Source: Caballeronia sp. TF1N1 (GTDB lineage: Bacteria > Pseudomonadota > Gammaproteobacteria > Burkholderiales > Burkholderiaceae). From it: a stretch of DNA of 64,000 nucleotides. This document shows, one piece after another, positions 46,289 through 55,863 of the stretch. A program made the position numbers and the translations under genes. The notes under the pieces were generated by a model. It ran no database searches. It had not been told where the DNA came from and was given only the letters and a program-made list of their open reading frames with translations. Within the stretch, counting starts at the first letter, position 1. Every line of letters begins with the position of its first letter. The stretch lies in assembly GCF_022878925.1 (NCBI RefSeq), contig NZ_CP084627.1:1-64000 (forward strand), in the 5' to 3' direction.

Positions 46289-47485
46289 ATGAGCAGCAAT
46301 CGCGGCGTCGTATATCTGGGGCAGGGCAAGGTGGAAGTGCAGTCCATCGACTATCCGAAGATGGTCGATCCACGCGGGCGCGACATCGGCCACGGCGTCA
46401 TTCTTCGCGTAGTCAGTACCAATATCTGCGGCTCGGATCAGCATATGGTGCGCGGCCGCACGACGGCGGAAGTCGGCCTCGTGCTCGGGCACGAGATCAC
46501 GGGCGAAGTGATCGAAATCGGCCGCGATGTGGAGACGCTTGCCATTGGCGATCTCGTTTCGGTGCCGTTCAACGTGGCATGCGGGCGCTGCCCGACCTGC
46601 AAGGCGCAACATACGGGCGTGTGTCTGAACGTGAACCCGTCGCGTGCTGGCGGCGCGTATGGTTATGTCGATATGGGCGGCTGGATAGGCGGCCAGGCGG
46701 AATACGTGATGGTGCCGTATGCCGATTTCAATCTGCTGAAGTTTCCGGACAAGGCACAGGCCATGTCGAAGATACGCGACCTCACGTGTCTCTCCGACAT
46801 CTTGCCGACGGGTTATCACGGCGCGGTGATGGCGGGCGTGAAACCGGGCGCGACGGTTTATATCGCGGGCGCGGGACCGGTTGGAATGGCGGCGGCGGCA
46901 TCGGCGCGCATCTTGGGCGCGGCGTGCACCATCGTCGGCGACATGAACGAAGAGCGCTTGGCGCACGCGCGCAAGATGGGTTTCGAGACCATCGATCTCT
47001 CGAAGGACGCGACGCTCGGCGAGCAGATCGAGCAGATTCTCGGCAAGCCGGAAGTGGATTGCGCGGTCGATTGCGTGGGCTTCGAGGCACACGGTCACGG
47101 CAGCGGCAGCGGCGAGGAAGCACCGGCCACCGTGCTCAATTCGCTGATGGAGATCACGAAGGCAGCGGGCGCGATCGGCATTCCCGGCCTCTATGTCACC
47201 GATGACCCCGGCGCCGCCGATGCCGCCGCGCGCAAGGGCAGTCTCAGCATTCGCTTCGGCCTTGGCTGGGCGAAGTCGCATTCGTTCCACACGGGACAGA
47301 CGCCCGTGATGAAGTACAACCGCAATCTGATGCAGGCCATCTTGTGGGATCGTTTGCCGATTGCGGATATCGTCAACGTGTCCGTGATTTCGCTCGATGA
47401 AGCGCCCGAAGGCTACAGAAAGTTCGATGGCGGCGCGCCGAGGAAGTTCGTGCTCGATCCGCACGGATTGTTGAAAGCGGCGTAA
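46289..47485 (+). CDS. fdhA: Glutathione-independent formaldehyde dehydrogenase (Zn, NAD)
   Basis: 398 residues, zinc-dependent medium-chain dehydrogenase. Catalytic Zn ligands lie in NICGSDQHM and GHEITGE; structural-zinc cysteines in VACGRCPTCKAQHTGVC. NAD fold GAGPVGMAAAASARILGA. The long insertion after the cysteines is typical of Pseudomonas putida formaldehyde dehydrogenase, which retains NAD and needs no glutathione. It detoxifies formaldehyde from demethylation of betaine and dimethylglycine. Confidence 0.95.
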   Translation: MSSNRGVVYLGQGKVEVQSIDYPKMVDPRGRDIGHGVILRVVSTNICGSDQHMVRGRTTAEVGLVLGHEITGEVIEIGRDVETLAIGDLVSVPFNVACGRCPTCKAQHTGVCLNVNPSRAGGAYGYVDMGGWIGGQAEYVMVPYADFNLLKFPDKAQAMSKIRDLTCLSDILPTGYHGAVMAGVKPGATVYIAGAGPVGMAAAASARILGAACTIVGDMNEERLAHARKMGFETIDLSKDATLGEQIEQILGKPEVDCAVDCVGFEAHGHGSGSGEEAPATVLNSLMEITKAAGAIGIPGLYVTDDPGAADAAARKGSLSIRFGLGWAKSHSFHTGQTPVMKYNRNLMQAILWDRLPIADIVNVSVISLDEAPEGYRKFDGGAPRKFVLDPHGLLKAA

Positions 47486-47501
47486 TCAGCCGGGAATGAA
47501 G

Positions 47502-47536
47502 AGAGCCGTTGGCTGTTGCAAGCCAACGGCTCTTTT
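47502..47536. terminator. Intrinsic terminator after fdhA
   Basis: AGAGCCGTTGGCT (47502-47514) and AGCCAACGGCTCT (47521-47533) make a perfect 13-bp stem with a 6-base loop and a T-run. It lies between convergent fdhA and the AraC gene and may serve both. Confidence 0.93.
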
Positions 47537-47550
47537 TGTTCGAACCGGTA

Positions 47551-48552
47551 TCAGGCAACCAGCGCCGAAGGTGCAACCGCCGCAAGTGAAGGCGCTTGCT
47601 TGCGGCGTTCGCGCGTGGGCGCGGTTCCGAAGGCATCGCGATAACTCTTCGAGAAGTGGCACGCCGACTGGAAGCCGCAAGCCATGGTGATATGCATGAT
47701 CGACATATCGGTTTGCAGCAGCAGTTCGCGCGCGCGCCGCAGACGCAGCGTGAGATAGTAGTGCGTCGGCGTCATGCCGAGATGCTCGCGAAAGAGCCGC
47801 TGCAATTGCCGTTGCGACATGCCGGCAAGGCGCGCCAGTTCCTCGCGCGACAGCGGCTCCTCGATGTTGTTCTCCATGAGCGAGATCACTTCGAAGAGCG
47901 ACTTGTTGGCCGATCCGAGTCGTGCAACGAGCGGCATGCGCTGCTGCGCGCTCGTATCGCGTACATGTTCGACGATGAATTGCTCGGCGATCTGCGTCAC
48001 GCGCGCCGTACCCACGCGGGATGCGATGAGATTAAGCATCATGTCGAGCGGCGCGACGCCACCGGTACACGTGACGCGATCGCGGTCGATCACGAACAGT
48101 TCCTTCAGGAAGCGCGTGTCGGGAAACTCTTCCTTGAGCGCCGACATGTTCTCCCAGTGGATGGCGCACGCATAGCCCGCGAGTAAGCCCGCACGAGCCA
48201 GTGCATAAGTGCCGGTGCAGAGGCTGCCGAGCACGCTGCCCATGCGGGCGAAGCGGCGCAGCGCGGCGAGATGTGCGGGCGTGGTCGCGCGCTGCACATC
48301 GATGCCGCCGACCACGAACACGATATCGGGTTGTCCCACGCATTCCACCGGACCTGTATCGACGGACAAGCCGTTGCTCGCGGTGACGGGACCGCCATCG
48401 GGACTCACGATCGACCAGCGATACAACGGCTGCCCCGTCAGATAGTTCGCCATGCGCAGGACTTCGATCGCGTTGGTGAAAGCGATCATGGTGAAGTTGG
48501 GAAGCGGCATGAAAGCGAAGTGCGACAGCGACGCCGTGCGATCGGGGGACAT
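47551..48552 (-). CDS. gbdR: GlxA-type AraC-family regulator, probable GbdR
   Basis: 333 residues: a DJ-1/PfpI-like domain with SLCTGTYALARAGLLAGY at the elbow, then an AraC domain (SREELARLAGMSQRQLQRLF and ITMACGFQSACHFSKSYR). Divergent from the glyA-to-gbcB operon with a 447-bp gap, the position expected for the activator that responds to glycine betaine and dimethylglycine. The protein encoded at 25169 is a close full-length paralogue, so the symbol is tentative. Confidence 0.8.
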   Translation of the reverse strand: MSPDRTASLSHFAFMPLPNFTMIAFTNAIEVLRMANYLTGQPLYRWSIVSPDGGPVTASNGLSVDTGPVECVGQPDIVFVVGGIDVQRATTPAHLAALRRFARMGSVLGSLCTGTYALARAGLLAGYACAIHWENMSALKEEFPDTRFLKELFVIDRDRVTCTGGVAPLDMMLNLIASRVGTARVTQIAEQFIVEHVRDTSAQQRMPLVARLGSANKSLFEVISLMENNIEEPLSREELARLAGMSQRQLQRLFREHLGMTPTHYYLTLRLRRARELLLQTDMSIMHITMACGFQSACHFSKSYRDAFGTAPTRERRKQAPSLAAVAPSALVA

Positions 48553-48999
48553 GTGAGGAATGATTCCTTCGAATCTATTGTTTGACGCCGTCAGATGCGG
48601 CGCTTTGCCACTTTTTGCATTTTGGTTTCGTTTGCAACTACCATGCCATCAGGCTAAACCCTGAGCCTCGCGAGGCATCGTGCATGCTTCATATAGACGC
48701 GATTTCCTCGCCGACCCTTCACAAGCAAGGGCGCGCACCTTCGAAGCGCACGGGCGTTCCGCGGCAGTGCAGCGGCGCACCGAATAAATCGCTACACCGA
48801 AATCCATCGCGCCACTTGTCGAAAAAAGACGCGCATGTCGGAAAAGGCCAAGAACACGTCTAAATTCGTAAATTGACCGGCAGGACGAAAGTCAAGAATA
48901 GACGCAACGATTACGGCCGCGACGGCAAACGGAAAAGTATCCGAAGAGCCACCCGCACCGCCGTCGAACGACCGTCACACTTGACCCACGGACCTGCCA
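48553..48999. other. Divergent regulatory region, gbdR-like to glyA
   Basis: 447 bp without a convincing gene; frames seen in it have poor composition. TTGTCG at 48816 and ATGTCG at 48835 recall the TTGTCG pair upstream of choV. The CCTGAGCCTCGCGAGG segment near 48660 has a small GCCTCGCGAGGC palindrome (48667-48678). The glyA ATG has only a weak GGACC upstream. No known riboswitch was recognised. Confidence 0.45.
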
Positions 49000-50274
49000 A
49001 TGTCGAACTCGAATCCCTTCTTCGAAGCCCCGCTTGCATCCAGCGACGCTTCGGTGCGCGGCGCGATCCTGAAAGAACTGGAGCGCCAGCAATCGCAAAT
49101 CGAACTGATCGCGTCGGAAAACATCGTGTCGCGCGCCGTACTGGAAGCGCAAGGCTCGGTGCTCACGAACAAGTACGCGGAAGGGTATCCGGGCAAGCGC
49201 TATTACGGCGGCTGTGAATTCGTCGATGAAGTCGAGGCGCTCGCCATCGATCGCATCAAGCAACTCTTCAACGCGAAGTTCGCCAACGTGCAGCCGCATT
49301 CGGGCGCGCAGGCCAACGGCGCCGTGATGCTTGCGCTCGCCAAACCCGGCGACACCATTCTCGGCATGTCGCTCGATGCGGGCGGTCACCTCACGCATGG
49401 CGCGAAGCCCGCGCTTTCGGGCAAGTGGTTCAACGCGGTGCAATACGGTGTGAACCGCGACACCATGCTGATCGATTACGAGCAGATCGAGGAACTCGCG
49501 AAGCAACACAAGCCGTCATTGCTGATCGCGGGATTCTCGGCGTATCCGCGCAAGCTGGACTTCGCGCGTCTGCGCAAGATCGCCGATAGCGTCGATGCGA
49601 AGCTCATGGTCGATATGGCGCATATCGCGGGCATCATCGCGGCGGGGCGTCACGATAACCCCGTGGATCATGCGCACGTAGTCACGTCCACCACGCACAA
49701 GACCTTGCGCGGTCCGCGCGGCGGTTTCATCCTCACGAACGACGAAGACATCGCCAAGAAGATCAACTCGGCCGTGTTCCCCGGCCTGCAAGGCGGCCCG
49801 CTGATGCATGTGATAGCAGGCAAGGCGGTGGCCTTCGGCGAAGCGCTGCGGCCGGACTTCAAGACGTATATCGACAACGTGCTCGCAAATGCGCAAGCGC
49901 TCGGCGAAGTGCTCAAGGAAGGCGGCGTCGATCTCGTCACCGGCGGCACGGACAACCATCTGCTGCTCGTCGATCTGCGCCCGAAAGGCCTCAAGGGCAA
50001 TCAGGTCGAGCACGCGCTGGAACGCGCGGGCATCACCTGCAACAAGAACGGCATTCCCTTCGATACCGAAAAGCCGACCGTCACCTCGGGCATTCGCTTG
50101 GGCACGCCGGCAGGCACGACGCGCGGCTTCGGCGTCAACGAGTTCCGCGAAACCGGCCGCCTGATTCTCGAAGTCTTCGAATCGCTGCGCGAGCATCCGG
50201 AAGGCGATCCGCAAACCGAACAACGCGTGCGCCGCGAGATCTTCGCGCTGTGCGAACGCTTCCCCATCTACTAA
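49000..50274 (+). CDS. glyA: Serine hydroxymethyltransferase
   Basis: 424 residues. PLP lysine in [15 protein letters not shown], substrate/THF region [12 protein letters not shown], and [20 protein letters not shown]. Interconverts glycine plus 5,10-methylene-THF and serine. Placed at the head of the betaine-demethylation operon, it probably runs toward serine, using glycine from sarcosine and the methyl group held on THF, so SdaA can finish to pyruvate. A second housekeeping copy is expected elsewhere. Confidence 0.96.
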   Translation: MSNSNPFFEAPLASSDASVRGAILKELERQQSQIELIASENIVSRAVLEAQGSVLTNKYAEGYPGKRYYGGCEFVDEVEALAIDRIKQLFNAKFANVQPHSGAQANGAVMLALAKPGDTILGMSLDAGGHLTHGAKPALSGKWFNAVQYGVNRDTMLIDYEQIEELAKQHKPSLLIAGFSAYPRKLDFARLRKIADSVDAKLMVDMAHIAGIIAAGRHDNPVDHAHVVTSTTHKTLRGPRGGFILTNDEDIAKKINSAVFPGLQGGPLMHVIAGKAVAFGEALRPDFKTYIDNVLANAQALGEVLKEGGVDLVTGGTDNHLLLVDLRPKGLKGNQVEHALERAGITCNKNGIPFDTEKPTVTSGIRLGTPAGTTRGFGVNEFRETGRLILEVFESLREHPEGDPQTEQRVRREIFALCERFPIY

Positions 50275-50293
50275 GCACACGGAGTTATCAACG

Positions 50294-51265
50294 ATGAGCA
50301 CTCTGCACGACAACAGCATCATCATCGACGGCCTGAACATCTCCAAGTTCGAGCGCTCCGTGTTCGAGGACATGCGCAAAGGTAACGTCACCGCGGTGAA
50401 CTGCACGGTTTCGGTCTGGGAAGACTTCCAGAAGACGATCGACAACATCGCCGAGATGAAGCAACAGATTCGCGAGTACAGCGAGATTCTCACGCTCGTG
50501 CGCACGACCGACGACATTCTGCGCGCGAAGAAGGAAAACAAGACAGGCATCATCTTCGGCTTCCAGAACTCGTATGCGTTCGAGGACAACCTCGGCTATA
50601 TCGAAGTGTTCAAGGAGCTCGGCGTGAACGTGGTGCAGCTCTGCTACAACACGCAGAACCTGGTTGGCACGGGTTGCTATGAACCGGACGGCGGTCTCTC
50701 GGGTTATGGCAAGGAAGTGATCCACGAGATGAATCGCGTCGGCATCATGGTCGATCTTTCCCACGTGGGCGCGAAGACTTCTTCCGATGCCATCGCCTGC
50801 TCGAAGAAGCCTGTCACGTACTCGCACTGCTGTCCCTCGGGACTCAAGGACCATCCGCGCAACAAGACCGACGATCAGCTGAGAGAGATCGCGGATGCCA
50901 ACGGCTTCGTCGGCGTGACCATGTTCTCGCCGTTCCTGAAGAAAGGCCCGGACGCGACCGTCGACGATTATCTCGAAGCCATCGACTACGTGATCAACGT
51001 GATCGGCGAAGACAAGGTGGGCATCGGCACGGACTTCACGCAAGGCTACAGCACCGAGTTCTTCGACTGGATCACGCACGACAAGGGCCGTTATCGCCGT
51101 CTGACGAACTTCGGCAAGGTCGTGAATCCGGAAGGCATTCGCACGATCGGCGAGTTCCCGAACCTCACGGCCGCGATGGAAAAAGCGGGCTGGGGCGAGA
51201 CGCGTATCAAGAAGGTGATGGGCGAGAACTGGATGCGCTTCTTCGGCGAAGTCTGGAACGTCTGA
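50294..51265 (+). CDS. M19 dipeptidase-like protein lacking the first metal motif
   Basis: 323 residues, alike along the whole length to the dipeptidase-like protein found in Pseudomonas dimethylglycine operons. Renal-dipeptidase landmarks are DLSHVG, YSHCCP and GIGTDFTQG. The N-terminal HxD zinc motif of true M19 peptidases (DGHND) is replaced by IDGLNISKF, so one or both zinc ligands are missing. I infer that it is not a standard dipeptidase and may act on a betaine-related amide, or serve another function. 19 bp after glyA. Confidence 0.85.
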   Translation: MSTLHDNSIIIDGLNISKFERSVFEDMRKGNVTAVNCTVSVWEDFQKTIDNIAEMKQQIREYSEILTLVRTTDDILRAKKENKTGIIFGFQNSYAFEDNLGYIEVFKELGVNVVQLCYNTQNLVGTGCYEPDGGLSGYGKEVIHEMNRVGIMVDLSHVGAKTSSDAIACSKKPVTYSHCCPSGLKDHPRNKTDDQLREIADANGFVGVTMFSPFLKKGPDATVDDYLEAIDYVINVIGEDKVGIGTDFTQGYSTEFFDWITHDKGRYRRLTNFGKVVNPEGIRTIGEFPNLTAAMEKAGWGETRIKKVMGENWMRFFGEVWNV

Positions 51266-51290
51266 CTCCAACAAGAACAGGGAACCCGCG

Positions 51291-51830
51291 ATGCAACCGC
51301 AACTGCCTATCGACGTCGACCAAGAGACGGGCGTCTGGACTACCGACGCGCTGCCCATGCTGTATGTGCCGCGCCACTTCTTCACCAACAACCACGTGGC
51401 CGTGGAAGAAGCGCTCGGCCGCGAAGCGTACGCCGCGATTCTCTACAAGGCGGGCTACAAGTCCGCTTATCACTGGTGCGACAAGGAGGCGGAAAAGCAC
51501 GGCATAGCGGGCATGGCGGTGTTCGAGCATTACCTGAAGCGCCTGTCGCAACGCGGCTGGGGTCTCTTCGATATCGTCGAATCCGACCCGCAGAGCGCCA
51601 TGGCGCGCGTGCATCTGAGTCACTCGTCCTTCGTGCTCGCGCAACCGGGCAAGCACGGCAAGCTTTGCTACATGTTCGCCGGATGGTTCGCCGGCGCGCT
51701 GGACTGGGTCAACGACACCGCACCCGACAGCACGAAGAAGGGGCCGCGTTCGCACTCGGTCGAAACGCAATGCGCCGCGGAAGGCTGCGAGCATTGTGTG
51801 TTCGAAGTGTCGCCGCTCGCATCGAAATAA
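51291..51830 (+). CDS. V4R-like protein of the dimethylglycine operon
   Basis: 179 residues. The C-terminal pattern CAAEGCEHCVFEVSP resembles the Cys-rich tail of 4-vinyl-reductase (V4R) small-molecule/metal-binding domains, and the central FAGWFAGALDWV fits as well. A counterpart sits in the same place in Pseudomonas betaine operons without a defined role. Between the M19-like gene (25 bp) and dgcA (36 bp). Whether it binds a metal or an intermediate is unknown. Confidence 0.78.
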   Translation: MQPQLPIDVDQETGVWTTDALPMLYVPRHFFTNNHVAVEEALGREAYAAILYKAGYKSAYHWCDKEAEKHGIAGMAVFEHYLKRLSQRGWGLFDIVESDPQSAMARVHLSHSSFVLAQPGKHGKLCYMFAGWFAGALDWVNDTAPDSTKKGPRSHSVETQCAAEGCEHCVFEVSPLASK

Positions 51831-51866
51831 AGGCTTCAAAGCAAAACCTTTCCGAGGTCGCCCGCA

Positions 51867-53930
51867 ATGCGTTACCCGAACCTTTTCAAGCCACTCACGC
51901 TGAACAAGCTGACCTTGCGTAACCGTATCGTCAGTACCGCGCATGCCGAGGTCTATGCCGAGCCCGGCGGTCTGCCCGGCGACCGGTATATCCGCTATTA
52001 CGAAGAGAAGGCGAAGGGCGGCGTGGCGCTAGCCGTTTGCGGAGGTTCGAGCCCGGTGTCGATCGACAGCCCGCAAGGCTGGTGGAAGTCGGTGAACCTG
52101 TCGACCGACAAGGTCATCGACCCGCTCTCGCGGCTGGCCGAAGCGATGCATCGGCATGGCGCGAAGATCATGATCCAGGCAACGCACATGGGCCGACGTT
52201 CGGCGTGGCACGGCGAGAGCTGGCCGCATCTGATGTCGCCTTCGGGCGTGCGGGAGCCGGTGCATCGCGGCAACGCGAAGATCATCGAAGTGGAAGAGAT
52301 CAAGCGCATCATTCAGGATTTCGCGGCGGCCGCGAAGCGCGTGAAGGATGCGGGCATGGATGGCGTCGAGATCTCGGCGGCGCATCAGCACCTGATCGAT
52401 CAGTTCTGGAGTCCGCGCACCAACTTTCGCACGGACGAATGGGGCGGTTCGCTCGAAAACCGTCTGCGCTTCGGTAAGGAAGTGCTGCAGGCCGTGCGCG
52501 AAGCCGTGGGCGCCGACTTCGCAATTGGCTTGCGCATGTGCGGCGACGAATTCCATGAAGACGGTCTCGATCACGAACAATTGAAAGAGATCGCTCAAGC
52601 GATGGCTGAAACGGGCCTCATCGATTACATCGGCGTGATCGGTTCGGGCGCGGATACGCATAACACGCTCGCCAACTGCATGCCGCCGATGGCGCTGCCG
52701 CCCGAGCCTTTCGTGCATCTCGCGGCGGGCATCAAGTCGGTCGTGAAGCTGCCGATCATGCATGCGCAAAGCATTCGCGATGCGGGTCAGGCGGAACGTC
52801 TGCTCGCCAACGGCATGGTCGATCTGGTCGGCATGACGCGTGCGCAGATTGCGGACCCGCATATGGTGATCAAGATTCGCGATGGCCGCGAGGACGAGAT
52901 CAAGCAGTGCGTCGGCGCGAACTACTGCATCGACCGGCAGTACAACGGACTCGATGTGTTGTGCGTGCAGAACGCGGCGACATCGCGTGAAGCGACCATG
53001 CCGCATGTCATCGAAAAGACGCGCGGGCCGAAGCGCAAAGTCGTGGTGGTCGGCGCAGGGCCTGCAGGACTCGAAGCGGCGCGCGTGGCGAAGTCGCGCG
53101 GTCACGATGTCGTGCTGTTCGAGAAGAACGATTACGTCGGCGGCCAGATCATGCTTGCCGCGAAGGCGCCGCAGCGCGAGCAGATGGCGGGCATCGTGCG
53201 CTGGTTCGACATGGAAACGAAGCGGCTCGGCGTGGATCGTCGTCTGGGTGTCGCCGCCGACGACAAGGCCATCACGGCCGAAAAGCCGGACATCGTCGTG
53301 CTCGCGACGGGCGGCTCGTCGTTCACGGATCAAGTGCCTGCATGGGGCGTCGAACGAGGTCTCGCGGTGAGCGCCTGGGACATTCTCTCGGGCAAGGTCG
53401 AGCCGGGCAAGAACGTGCTCGTTTATGACGGCGTGAGCACGCATGCGGGCGCGGGCGTCGCGGACTTCATCTCGAGCCGTGGCGGCAATGTCGAGATCGT
53501 GACGCCGGACGTGAAGGTCGCCGATGACGTCGGCGGCACCACGTTCCCCATCTTTTATAGAAGGCTCTACGCGCAAGGAGTGATCCATACGCCGAACTAC
53601 TGGCTCGACGAGGTGTACGAGGAAGACGGGAAGAAGATTGCCGTGCTCCGCAACGAGTACACGGAAGAGCAGGAAGAGCGCGCGGTGGATCAGGTCGTGA
53701 TCGAGAACGGCAGCACGCCCAACGATTCCCTGTACTGGAAGCTGAAACCCGAATCGCTCAATCGCGGGCAGGTGGATGTGCACAAGCTCTTTGCATCGGA
53801 AGCGCAGCCGTGTCTTTCGGAAGAGCTTGGAAACGGGCGTTTCCTCTTGTTCCGCGTCGGCGACTGCATCTCCATGCACAACATCCACGGCGCGATCTAC
53901 GACGCGCTGCGTCTTTGCAAAGACTTCTGA
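51867..53930 (+). CDS. dgcA: Dimethylglycine demethylase subunit A (NADH:flavin oxidoreductase type)
   Basis: 687 residues. An Old-Yellow-Enzyme TIM barrel (1-370) with AAHQHLIDQFWSPRTNFRTD and cluster cysteines in CVGANYC and the following DVLCVQN is joined to a Rossmann flavin/NAD domain from VVVVGAGPAGLEAARVAKSRG. This layout is that of trimethylamine-dehydrogenase-like enzymes. With DgcB it removes a methyl from dimethylglycine to give sarcosine and formaldehyde. Confidence 0.93.
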   Translation: MRYPNLFKPLTLNKLTLRNRIVSTAHAEVYAEPGGLPGDRYIRYYEEKAKGGVALAVCGGSSPVSIDSPQGWWKSVNLSTDKVIDPLSRLAEAMHRHGAKIMIQATHMGRRSAWHGESWPHLMSPSGVREPVHRGNAKIIEVEEIKRIIQDFAAAAKRVKDAGMDGVEISAAHQHLIDQFWSPRTNFRTDEWGGSLENRLRFGKEVLQAVREAVGADFAIGLRMCGDEFHEDGLDHEQLKEIAQAMAETGLIDYIGVIGSGADTHNTLANCMPPMALPPEPFVHLAAGIKSVVKLPIMHAQSIRDAGQAERLLANGMVDLVGMTRAQIADPHMVIKIRDGREDEIKQCVGANYCIDRQYNGLDVLCVQNAATSREATMPHVIEKTRGPKRKVVVVGAGPAGLEAARVAKSRGHDVVLFEKNDYVGGQIMLAAKAPQREQMAGIVRWFDMETKRLGVDRRLGVAADDKAITAEKPDIVVLATGGSSFTDQVPAWGVERGLAVSAWDILSGKVEPGKNVLVYDGVSTHAGAGVADFISSRGGNVEIVTPDVKVADDVGGTTFPIFYRRLYAQGVIHTPNYWLDEVYEEDGKKIAVLRNEYTEEQEERAVDQVVIENGSTPNDSLYWKLKPESLNRGQVDVHKLFASEAQPCLSEELGNGRFLLFRVGDCISMHNIHGAIYDALRLCKDF

Positions 53931-53945
53931 CGAGGGCTTTAGACG

Positions 53946-55859
53946 ATGAACCCCGTGTTTGTCATCACCGTCTTGCTGTGGGTATCGGTGGCGGGTCTCG
54001 CCTTCGCCGTGGTGAAGCGCGCGGCCTATTGGCGAGAAGGACGCGCCACGACTGCCGGTGCTTATGGCTGGGCTAACCTGCTGACCATCCCGAAGCGTTA
54101 CTTCGTGGACTTGCATCATGTGGTCGCGCGTGATCCGTATATCGCGAAGACGCACGTTGCAACCGCTGGCGGCGCCATTCTCGCGATGGCGCTCGTATTC
54201 CTCAACTACGGCCTCGCCATCTATTCGCCGTGGCTCGACAAGCTGATCTTCCTCGCGGCTATCGTCATGCTGGTGGGCGCGGTGTTCGTGTACCGTCGCA
54301 GACACGGCGCGAAGGAAGTGCCCGCGCGTTTGTCACGCGGACCGTGGGACAGCCTGCCTTTGCTGCTCGGTTCATTCGCGCTTGGTCTTGCATTGTTCAT
54401 GCTGTTGCCGGCTTCGTGGATGTCGGGTGCACTCGCGATCATCGTTGCATTGCTGATCGCGGCGGGCGCATACACGATGACCTTCGGCGCGGCGCAAGGC
54501 GGCCCGATGAAGCATGCGATGGCGGGCTTGCTGCATCTCGCGTTTCATCCGCGTCAGGAGCGCTTTGCAGCGAAAAACGAGCACGATATCGTGCCGCCCA
54601 CCGCGCTCAAAGTGCCCGTACTCGATGCGCAGGAATATGGCGTGAGCAAGCCCATCCAGTTTCGCTGGAACCAGTTGCTGAGTTTCGATGCCTGCGTGCA
54701 ATGCGGCAAATGCGAAGCGGCGTGCCCCGCGTTCGCATCGGGACAACCGCTCAATCCGAAGAAGCTGATTCAGGATCTCGTCGTCGGCATGGTCGGCGGT
54801 TCGGATGCGCTCTACGCCGGCAGCCCGACCCCCGGCATTCCGGTCGGCAGGCATTCGGGCGCACCGGGCAAGCCGCTCATCTCCACGATGATCGAAGCCG
54901 ATACCATCTGGTCCTGCACCACGTGCCGCGCCTGCGTGCAAGAGTGCCCGATGCTGATCGAACACGTCGATGCCATCGTCGATATGCGCCGCAATCAGAC
55001 GCTCGTGGAAGGCAACGTCCCGGGGAAAGGTCCGATCACGCTTGCGAATCTGCGTGAAACGGGCAGCGCGAACGGGTTTGACATCGGCGCGCGTTACGAC
55101 TGGTCGGTGGATCTGCAAGTGCAGGTCGCGCAACCGGGTCGTCCCGTCGATGTCTTGTTGATCGCGGGCGAAGGCGCGTTCGACATGCGTTATCAACGCA
55201 CGCTGCGTGCGTTGGCGAAGGTGCTGAACAAGGCAGGCTTGGATTACGCGGTGCTCGGCGGCGTTGAAACGGACACCGGCGATACGGCGCGTCGTCTCGG
55301 CGACGAAGCCACCTTTCAGGCATGTGCGAAGAAGCTCATAGGCACACTTTCGCAGTATTCGTTCCGGCGCATCGTGACGGCGGACCCGCATGTGCTGCAT
55401 AGCTTGCGCAACGAGTATCGCGCGCTTGGCGGCTTCTATGAAGTGCAGCATCACACGGCGTTGATGGCTGAACTCGTCGCGAACGGCAAGCTCTCGCCGA
55501 AGGCCGCGACCGTGCTCGCCGACAAGAAGATCACGTATCACGATCCGTGCTATCTCGGCCGCTATAACGGCGAGACCGAAGCGCCGCGCAAGCTGCTGAA
55601 GTCCATCGGCGTCAAGGTGGTGGAAATGGAGCGTAACGGCATGCGCGGACGGTGCTGCGGCGGTGGCGGCGGCGCGCCCCTGACCGACATTCCCGGCAAG
55701 CAGCGCATTCCCGATATCCGCATTGCCGATGCCCGCACGATAGGCGCGGAAGTGGTCGCCGTGGGTTGCCCGAATTGCACCGCGATGCTCGAAGGCGTGG
55801 TCGGCGCGCGTCCCGAAGTGCTCGACGTGGCGGAGCTGGTCGCTGCGGCGCTGGAGTAA
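53946..55859 (+). CDS. dgcB: Dimethylglycine demethylase subunit B, membrane iron-sulfur protein
   Basis: 637 residues. Several N-terminal membrane helices (about 4-28, 72-100, 130-180), then two 4Fe-4S motifs (CVQCGKCEAACPAF and CTTCRACVQECPML). Two CCG heterodisulfide-reductase-like domains follow, with DPCYLGRYNGE and GRCCGGGGG; the end is VGCPNCTAML. It should pass electrons from DgcA/ETF to the quinone pool. 15 bp after dgcA. Confidence 0.93.
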   Translation: MNPVFVITVLLWVSVAGLAFAVVKRAAYWREGRATTAGAYGWANLLTIPKRYFVDLHHVVARDPYIAKTHVATAGGAILAMALVFLNYGLAIYSPWLDKLIFLAAIVMLVGAVFVYRRRHGAKEVPARLSRGPWDSLPLLLGSFALGLALFMLLPASWMSGALAIIVALLIAAGAYTMTFGAAQGGPMKHAMAGLLHLAFHPRQERFAAKNEHDIVPPTALKVPVLDAQEYGVSKPIQFRWNQLLSFDACVQCGKCEAACPAFASGQPLNPKKLIQDLVVGMVGGSDALYAGSPTPGIPVGRHSGAPGKPLISTMIEADTIWSCTTCRACVQECPMLIEHVDAIVDMRRNQTLVEGNVPGKGPITLANLRETGSANGFDIGARYDWSVDLQVQVAQPGRPVDVLLIAGEGAFDMRYQRTLRALAKVLNKAGLDYAVLGGVETDTGDTARRLGDEATFQACAKKLIGTLSQYSFRRIVTADPHVLHSLRNEYRALGGFYEVQHHTALMAELVANGKLSPKAATVLADKKITYHDPCYLGRYNGETEAPRKLLKSIGVKVVEMERNGMRGRCCGGGGGAPLTDIPGKQRIPDIRIADARTIGAEVVAVGCPNCTAMLEGVVGARPEVLDVAELVAAALE

Positions 55860-55863
55860 CACG

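Noticed and set aside
48582..48863. 93-codon open frame upstream of glyA
   Set aside because: Poor amino-acid composition, no ribosome-binding site and location in a divergent regulatory region.
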